Source: Nitrososphaerota archaeon (lineage in GTDB: Archaea; Thermoproteota; Nitrososphaeria; Nitrososphaerales; Nitrosopumilaceae). From it: a stretch of DNA of 64,000 nt. Where the stretch lies: positions 22,786-86,785 of the forward strand of contig JAJPGX010000013.1 in the NCBI GenBank assembly GCA_021325595.1, in the 5' to 3' direction. Each line of letters opens with the position of its first letter. Within the stretch, counting starts at the first letter, position 1. Under the pieces are notes generated by a model. It saw nothing but the letters and a program-made list of their open reading frames with translations. It was not told where the DNA came from and made no database searches. The position numbers and the translations under genes are program-made. Shown here piece after piece: positions 59,633-64,000 of the stretch.

Positions 59633-60079
59633 ATGGCAACAAGAATCGAATTTGATAAACGCCAAATCAAAGCAGATGAATTTAAAGGGAAAAAGGTAAT
59701 CGACAGAGAAGGAATAGAGTATGGAAAGGTAAAACACATCCACATAAATGCAGACACGCTTGAGGTTGTGGGAATCACTGTGCATGAGGGATTAAATAAG
59801 AATTATTTCCTTTCTCGTGATTACGTAGACAGATTTACTGAAGAATCTGTATTACTTTCATCGGCTCCTATGAGAATAGACGCTCAAGTAGTTGACATAG
59901 ATGGGAGAAAAATTGGCAAAATCAAAAGACTACATATGAATAAAGATACGGACGAGCTGGAGTCAATCGAAGTATCTGAAGGTATCACAGGCTCTAGGAT
60001 GTTTCATACATCTGAGATCTGGGGTGTAGGTGAAAAAATCATTCTACGACAAACAAAAGATGACTATAAACATCCTTGA
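59633..60079 (+). CDS. PRC-barrel domain protein (two copies)
   Basis: The 148-residue protein contains two PRC-barrel units, about residues 18-75 (GKKVIDREGIEYGKVKHIHI) and 85-145 (DAQVVDIDGRKIGKIKRLHM). Such barrels bind partner proteins or RNA, or regulate; no enzyme motif. Start ATG 59633 with a TATA-like ccgataaac at 59602-59610. It is followed by an ABC exporter. Confidence 0.85.
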   Translation: MATRIEFDKRQIKADEFKGKKVIDREGIEYGKVKHIHINADTLEVVGITVHEGLNKNYFLSRDYVDRFTEESVLLSSAPMRIDAQVVDIDGRKIGKIKRLHMNKDTDELESIEVSEGITGSRMFHTSEIWGVGEKIILRQTKDDYKHP

Positions 60080-60132
60080 TCTTTCCTTTTTATTTTGTTA
60101 CTATTGTTAGAAAAAACAAGTTTTTGATAATA

Positions 60133-60145
60133 GCAATTTATAATC
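60133..60145 (+). promoter_or_regulatory. TATA-like box of the ABC exporter
   Basis: gcaatttataatc is centred about 27 bases before the TTG at 60166. Confidence 0.45.
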
Positions 60146-60165
60146 GAAAACTTTCCTAGTTTGTA

Positions 60166-61167
60166 TTGTTTGCTGTAGAGACAGACAAGCTTTCTAAAAC
60201 TTATCGTGGTGGACTAAAAGCAGTAGATGAAATATCCATCAAAATAGAAAATGGCAAAATCTTTGGTTTTCTTGGACCAAATGGGGCAGGAAAAAGCACC
60301 ACAATGATGATTTTAACTACATTGCTCAAACCAAGTTCTGGTAAAGCATTTGTTGCAGGTTTTGACGTTACAACTCAAGCAAAAAATGTTCGAGAAAACA
60401 TAGGATATGTACAACAAGATTCTACTGTGGATGAATATCTTACAGGCAGAGAAAATCTAGAACTTCAAGCAAGACTAAACCACCTTCCAAAAAACACTAT
60501 GAACAATAGGATTGATGAAATACTTGGAATAGTGGAGCTTGATGATAGACAAGATGACTCTGTAGTGACATATTCTGGAGGAATGCGCAAAAGATTAGAT
60601 ATTGCAGGAGGCCTTTTACACAGACCTAAAGTGTTATTTTTGGATGAACCGACACTGGGACTTGATATACAAACAAGATACAAAATATGGGAATATATCA
60701 AGAAAATTCACAAGGAATTTGGGATATCTATCTTTCTTACTACGCACTACATGGAAGAAGCAGACAAACTTTGTGATACAATCTCAATTATTGATCAAGG
60801 AAAAATAAAGATAACCGGTTCTCCTACAGAACTAAAAAATTCCCTTGGAAACGAAATTGTAACATTTGAAATAGACTCTCAAATGAATTTTGCTAGTCTT
60901 ATATCCGAACTAAAGAAAATTTCTATAGTAAAAGACGTATCAGTAGATCAGTCTAAAATAACTGTATTTACAACTAATGGTGATCAATTAATTCCAAAAA
61001 TATTTCAGTTCACAAATTCTGTTGGAATGAAGATAGAAACAATATCGCTAAAAAAGCCAACACTTGATGATGCATTCTTATCACATACGGGTCATGAATT
61101 GCGTGAAGAAAATACCAAATATGATAGAAAAAAAGAGCGAGAAAAGATGAGGAGGATAAGAGCATGA
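60166..61167 (+). CDS. ABC transporter ATP-binding protein (DrrA/ABC-2 type)
   Basis: The 333-residue protein has Walker A GPNGAGKST, Q-loop YVQQDSTVDEYLTG, signature YSGGMRKRLDIA and Walker B VLFLDEPTLGLD, with H-loop TTHYMEE. A C-terminal regulatory extension (about 235-330) is typical of the DrrA/CcmA exporters. It drives the permease next door. The start is TTG 60166. Confidence 0.93.
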   Translation: MFAVETDKLSKTYRGGLKAVDEISIKIENGKIFGFLGPNGAGKSTTMMILTTLLKPSSGKAFVAGFDVTTQAKNVRENIGYVQQDSTVDEYLTGRENLELQARLNHLPKNTMNNRIDEILGIVELDDRQDDSVVTYSGGMRKRLDIAGGLLHRPKVLFLDEPTLGLDIQTRYKIWEYIKKIHKEFGISIFLTTHYMEEADKLCDTISIIDQGKIKITGSPTELKNSLGNEIVTFEIDSQMNFASLISELKKISIVKDVSVDQSKITVFTTNGDQLIPKIFQFTNSVGMKIETISLKKPTLDDAFLSHTGHELREENTKYDRKKEREKMRRIRA

Positions 61168-61943
61168 GAATGCTGTTTGATACCTATACGATTTTTTGGA
61201 GGGAGATGAAAAGATACAAAAAATCTAGAAGTGGTATTCTAATAAGACTAATTCAACCTGCAATATGGATAATAGTTATAGGAAATACATTTGCAAGTAC
61301 AAGACCATTAATACAATCTGTTGGATTTAGTGGAACATACATCGAATTCATGGCACCTGGAGTAATAATGCTCACTGCTATATTTACAAGCATTTTTGGT
61401 GGAGTAAATACTCTGTGGGATAGACGATATGGATTTATGAATAAGGCCCTGACTTCGCCTATTTCAAGATCATCTATTGCTCTTGGTAAGATGCTTGCAA
61501 TATCATTGATTTCTGCATTACAATCTAGTCTAATTTTGGGAATAGCTCTTGTACTAGGAGTTCATTTCGCTAATCTGGTGTTAGTAATACCAATAATGCT
61601 TATCGTGATTGCATTCTCACTTGGTTTTTCGGGAATATCTGTAATAGTTGCGGCAACATCAAAATCACAAGAAACCTTCTGGGGAGTTATCAATTTTCTA
61701 GGCATGCCACTTTTCATGCTAAGCCCAGCATTATTTCCATTAGAACTGTTGCCAAACTGGCTTGCATTTGTGGCAAAACTAAATCCGGTTACATATTCGG
61801 TTCTTCTAATACGGCAAATGACTACAGGTACCATCCAACCATTCTCATTGATAACGGATGTAGGAATATTGTGTGGCTTTGTGGTTATTATGGTGGCTTT
61901 GGCAAGTTACGTATTCACAAGAGAAGTTAACAAGCCCTTCTAA
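61164..61943 (+). CDS. ABC-2 type permease
   Basis: The 259-residue protein has six membrane helices and the ABC-2 family pattern (IYGGVNTLWDRRYGFMNKAL-like FGGVNTLWDRRYGFMNKAL). It overlaps the ATPase gene by four bases; the two form a small exporter. The exported molecule is unknown. Confidence 0.9.
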   Translation: MRMLFDTYTIFWREMKRYKKSRSGILIRLIQPAIWIIVIGNTFASTRPLIQSVGFSGTYIEFMAPGVIMLTAIFTSIFGGVNTLWDRRYGFMNKALTSPISRSSIALGKMLAISLISALQSSLILGIALVLGVHFANLVLVIPIMLIVIAFSLGFSGISVIVAATSKSQETFWGVINFLGMPLFMLSPALFPLELLPNWLAFVAKLNPVTYSVLLIRQMTTGTIQPFSLITDVGILCGFVVIMVALASYVFTREVNKPF

Positions 61944-61965
61944 TCCACCATAATTGACAAAAATT

Positions 61966-61973
61966 GTAATAAT
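61966..61973 (+). promoter_or_regulatory. TATA-like box of the NHL/HYR gene
   Basis: taataatt lies 27 bases before the in-frame GTG at 61997 and argues for that start. Confidence 0.35.
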
Positions 61974-61996
61974 TCCTCACTTAGGAGATCTTTTTT

Positions 61997-64000
61997 GTGT
62001 TTTGCGACCCATGGGTGTTGAAGGCAGCGCTTACGTTAATTGGAATTATGACTATATTACTCTCAAGTATGGCGATTCAATATTCTTGGGCAGCCACTAG
62101 TCCTGTATTTTCCACACAATGGGGAACATATGGTTTACAAAATACTGGTCAGTTTGCATTTCCTCAAGGAGTCACGGTAGACTCTTCAGGTAACGTGTAT
62201 GTGACAGATCTTGGTAACAGGAGAATTGAAAAATTTGATAACTCTGGGACCTTTTTATTTACATGGGGTACAAAAGGTTCTGGTAACGGACAATTCCAAT
62301 CTCCTATTGGAATAGCCATGAGTAGTGACTCTATCTATGTAGTTGACAATGAACTAAACAATGTGCAAAAATTTGATTTAACTGGTAAATTTGTAACACA
62401 ATGGGGAACACAGGGTTCTGGTAACGGACAATTTCTGTTGCCCCAAGGAATAGCGGTAGATCCAAGCGGGGATGTATACGTAGTTGATACGGGAAACAAT
62501 AGAATTGAAAAATTTGACAGTTCAGGAAAATACATACTAACATTTGGATCAAGCGGCCTTGGAGATGGACAATTCCTTTCTCCAAGGGGAGTAACTGCTG
62601 ATTCTCAAGGAAGCATTTACGTTTCTGACTCTGGAAATAATAGAATTCAAAAGTTCACAGAAGATGGTACATTTATTCAATCATATGGAGTTACTTCAGG
62701 AGTAGGACTAAAAACTCCAATAGGACTAAGTGTAGATAAATCTGGAAATATCTTTGTAGCAGATACAGGTAATAATAGAATTGTAGAGTTAGATAGCAAT
62801 GGCCACACACTAACTTCTTGGGGTTCACAAGGAAAAGGAGCTGATTTTTTTGATAATCCAAGGGATGTTGCAGTGGATTCTGCTGGTAACGTATTTGTTG
62901 TTGATACACAAAATAACCGAATTCAAAAATTTGGCTCAAATTCTATAACAACTCAAACTACACAGTCTGTAAATCAAACACAGGCAACACAGATTACTGA
63001 TAATCAAACACAAGTTCCAAAAATTATCGACCCAAACGACAAGACTCCTCCAACCATTACTGCTCCAGCTGATATAACAGTGGAAGCAACAGGCATGCTA
63101 ACATCAGTTTCAATTGGTCAGGCAACTGCAACAGATGATTCAGGGGTGGCTTCCATTACAAACAACGCACCACAAAAATTTCCACTTGGAACAACAATGG
63201 TAACCTGGACTGCAACTGACAACGGTGGAAATATTGCAAAAGCAGTACAAAAAATTACAGTTATTGATACCACCGCACCTGTATTGACAGCACCCCCGCC
63301 AATAACAATAGAGGCAAAAAGTCCAGATCACAATTCTGTAGAGTTGGGTTTACCATCTGTAAATGACGCCGTAGGGGTTGAATCTGTTACAAATGATGCT
63401 CCGCCATATTTCTCGATAGGACAGACAACTATAACCTGGACTGCAAAGGATGCATCGGGAAATACTGCTACTGCCAAACAACTAGTCACGATAAAGGATA
63501 CAACACCACCTGTAATACATGCGCCAGCCGATATTACTCAGGAAGCAACCTCTGCTACCAATAATGTAGTTGATCTAGGTAATGCTACCGTAACCGATAA
63601 TGGAGAAATAAAATCTGTCACAAACAATGCACCCTCTGTCTTTACAATTGGCAAAACTACAGTAACCTGGACTGCAAAGGACGCATCAGGAAACAGTGCT
63701 AGTGCAATTCAAATTGTAACTATTACTGATACTACTGCACCAAAGATCACTCCTCCAAAGAATGTCGTCTTTGAAGCCACATCTCTTAACAATAATACAG
63801 TACCAATTGGAAATGCTACCGTAACCGATAATGGTGAAATAAAATCTGTCACAAATAACGCACCAAAAGAATTTCCAATTGGTGTGACTACTATAACCTG
63901 GATAGCGACTGACAAGGCAGGCAATACTGCAAATGCAACTCAGACAGTAGATGTTGTTGATACTACTGCACCAAAGATCACTCCTCCAAAGAATGTCGTC
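61997..64000 (+). CDS. Large secreted NHL-repeat plus HYR-domain protein, cut by window edge
   Basis: An open frame runs from GTG 61997 to the last base (668 codons). In-frame GTG 62015 and TTG 62018 are alternative starts. A signal peptide (near VLKAALTLIGIMTILLSS) leads to six NHL blades (residues about 35-320, each with IQKF or IEKF and NNRI-type steps). A linker and at least four HYR (immunoglobulin-like) modules of about 77-82 residues follow (WTAKDASGNTA, APADIT). It is a cell-surface adhesin or receptor-like protein. Confidence 0.85.
   Translation, partial: MFCDPWVLKAALTLIGIMTILLSSMAIQYSWAATSPVFSTQWGTYGLQNTGQFAFPQGVTVDSSGNVYVTDLGNRRIEKFDNSGTFLFTWGTKGSGNGQFQSPIGIAMSSDSIYVVDNELNNVQKFDLTGKFVTQWGTQGSGNGQFLLPQGIAVDPSGDVYVVDTGNNRIEKFDSSGKYILTFGSSGLGDGQFLSPRGVTADSQGSIYVSDSGNNRIQKFTEDGTFIQSYGVTSGVGLKTPIGLSVDKSGNIFVADTGNNRIVELDSNGHTLTSWGSQGKGADFFDNPRDVAVDSAGNVFVVDTQNNRIQKFGSNSITTQTTQSVNQTQATQITDNQTQVPKIIDPNDKTPPTITAPADITVEATGMLTSVSIGQATATDDSGVASITNNAPQKFPLGTTMVTWTATDNGGNIAKAVQKITVIDTTAPVLTAPPPITIEAKSPDHNSVELGLPSVNDAVGVESVTNDAPPYFSIGQTTITWTAKDASGNTATAKQLVTIKDTTPPVIHAPADITQEATSATNNVVDLGNATVTDNGEIKSVTNNAPSVFTIGKTTVTWTAKDASGNSASAIQIVTITDTTAPKITPPKNVVFEATSLNNNTVPIGNATVTDNGEIKSVTNNAPKEFPIGVTTITWIATDKAGNTANATQTVDVVDTTAPKITPPKNVV
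63727..63769 (+). repeat. 43-bp direct repeat in HYR region, copy 1
   Basis: Identical to the last 43 bases of the window (63958-64000), 231 bp away, i.e. one HYR module of 77 codons. Indicates recent module duplication. Confidence 0.85.
63958..64000 (+). repeat. 43-bp direct repeat in HYR region, copy 2 (window edge)
   Basis: Second copy of the sequence at 63727-63769; the match may continue beyond the window. Confidence 0.85.

Noticed and set aside
62331..63924. Several minus-strand open frames in the NHL/HYR region
   Set aside because: They are antisense shadows of the repetitive plus-strand gene and contain no family signature.
1..64000. CRISPR array, rRNA genes, intact insertion sequence or provirus
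   Set aside because: No regular repeat-spacer pattern, no rRNA-like stretch, no transposase or capsid genes seen.

Overview
The window is chromosomal DNA of an ammonia-oxidising-type archaeon of the Nitrososphaerota (Thaumarchaeota), most likely order Nitrosopumilales. The evidence is archaeal information-processing genes throughout (L11/L1, Spt5, SecE, L19e, L32e, L18e, L37Ae, L10e, RpoD, SBDS, the Rrp4/41/42 exosome, Cbf5, Nob1, EndA, prefoldin alpha and beta, an XPF-type nuclease). DTD2, archaeal adenylate kinase, CofE, an AT-rich composition, TTG/GTG starts and TATA-like boxes about 26 bases before many starts (leaderless transcripts) fit this too. The genus is not settled by sequence reading alone.

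1-6,000: the secE-spt5-L11-(L1) stalk operon on the minus strand, interrupted by an Lrp-type regulator on the plus strand. Then come a zinc-alcohol-dehydrogenase-family reductase, a Ni/Co permease, a D-aminoacyl-tRNA deacylase paired with an alkyltransferase domain, and L32e-L19e. 6,000-10,400: PEP carboxykinase, a membrane-anchored subtilase and superoxide dismutase. 10,400-19,500: a long plus-strand block of prefoldin alpha, FtsY, ArgF, L18-S5-L30-L15-SecY-Adk-Cmk-Cbf5 and a small membrane protein.

19,500-33,400: mainly metabolism. It holds a VOC protein, an intron-containing tRNA-Ser, a secreted repeat protein, an LhgO-type FAD oxidase, a 2-hydroxyacid dehydrogenase, a 2-oxoacid:ferredoxin oxidoreductase (two subunits), three unknowns, CofE (F420) and two dissimilar isopropylmalate-isomerase-type gene pairs. 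33,400-42,000: a sugar nucleotidyltransferase and rpoD-L18e-L13-S9 on the minus strand, then SBDS-Rrp4-Rrp41-Rrp42-L37Ae-Pcc1-prefoldin beta-XPF, then NAD kinase and Nob1.

42,000-64,000: a more lineage-specific stretch. It has a rhodanese and a dicluster ferredoxin with a long N-terminal extension, a membrane GT2 glycosyltransferase, a coiled-coil protein, a secreted trypsin-fold protease preceded by a 30-bp palindrome, and a PEF-CTERM-like surface protein. An integrase relic abuts tRNA-Gly. A membrane-anchored Lon-type protease, a tRNA-splicing endonuclease subunit lacking the expected catalytic histidine, several cysteine-rich miniproteins, two related secreted proteins, an ABC-2 exporter and the start of an NHL/HYR surface protein that runs off the window follow.

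No CRISPR array, rRNA, intact transposon or intact provirus was seen. The points most worth checking are the histidine-less EndA near a tRNA with a 16-nt intron, the C-terminal charged tail on FtsY, the integrase relic, the operator-like palindromes, the Cys-rich miniproteins, the secreted tryptophan-rich repeat module and the MDR reductase without its usual catalytic cysteine.
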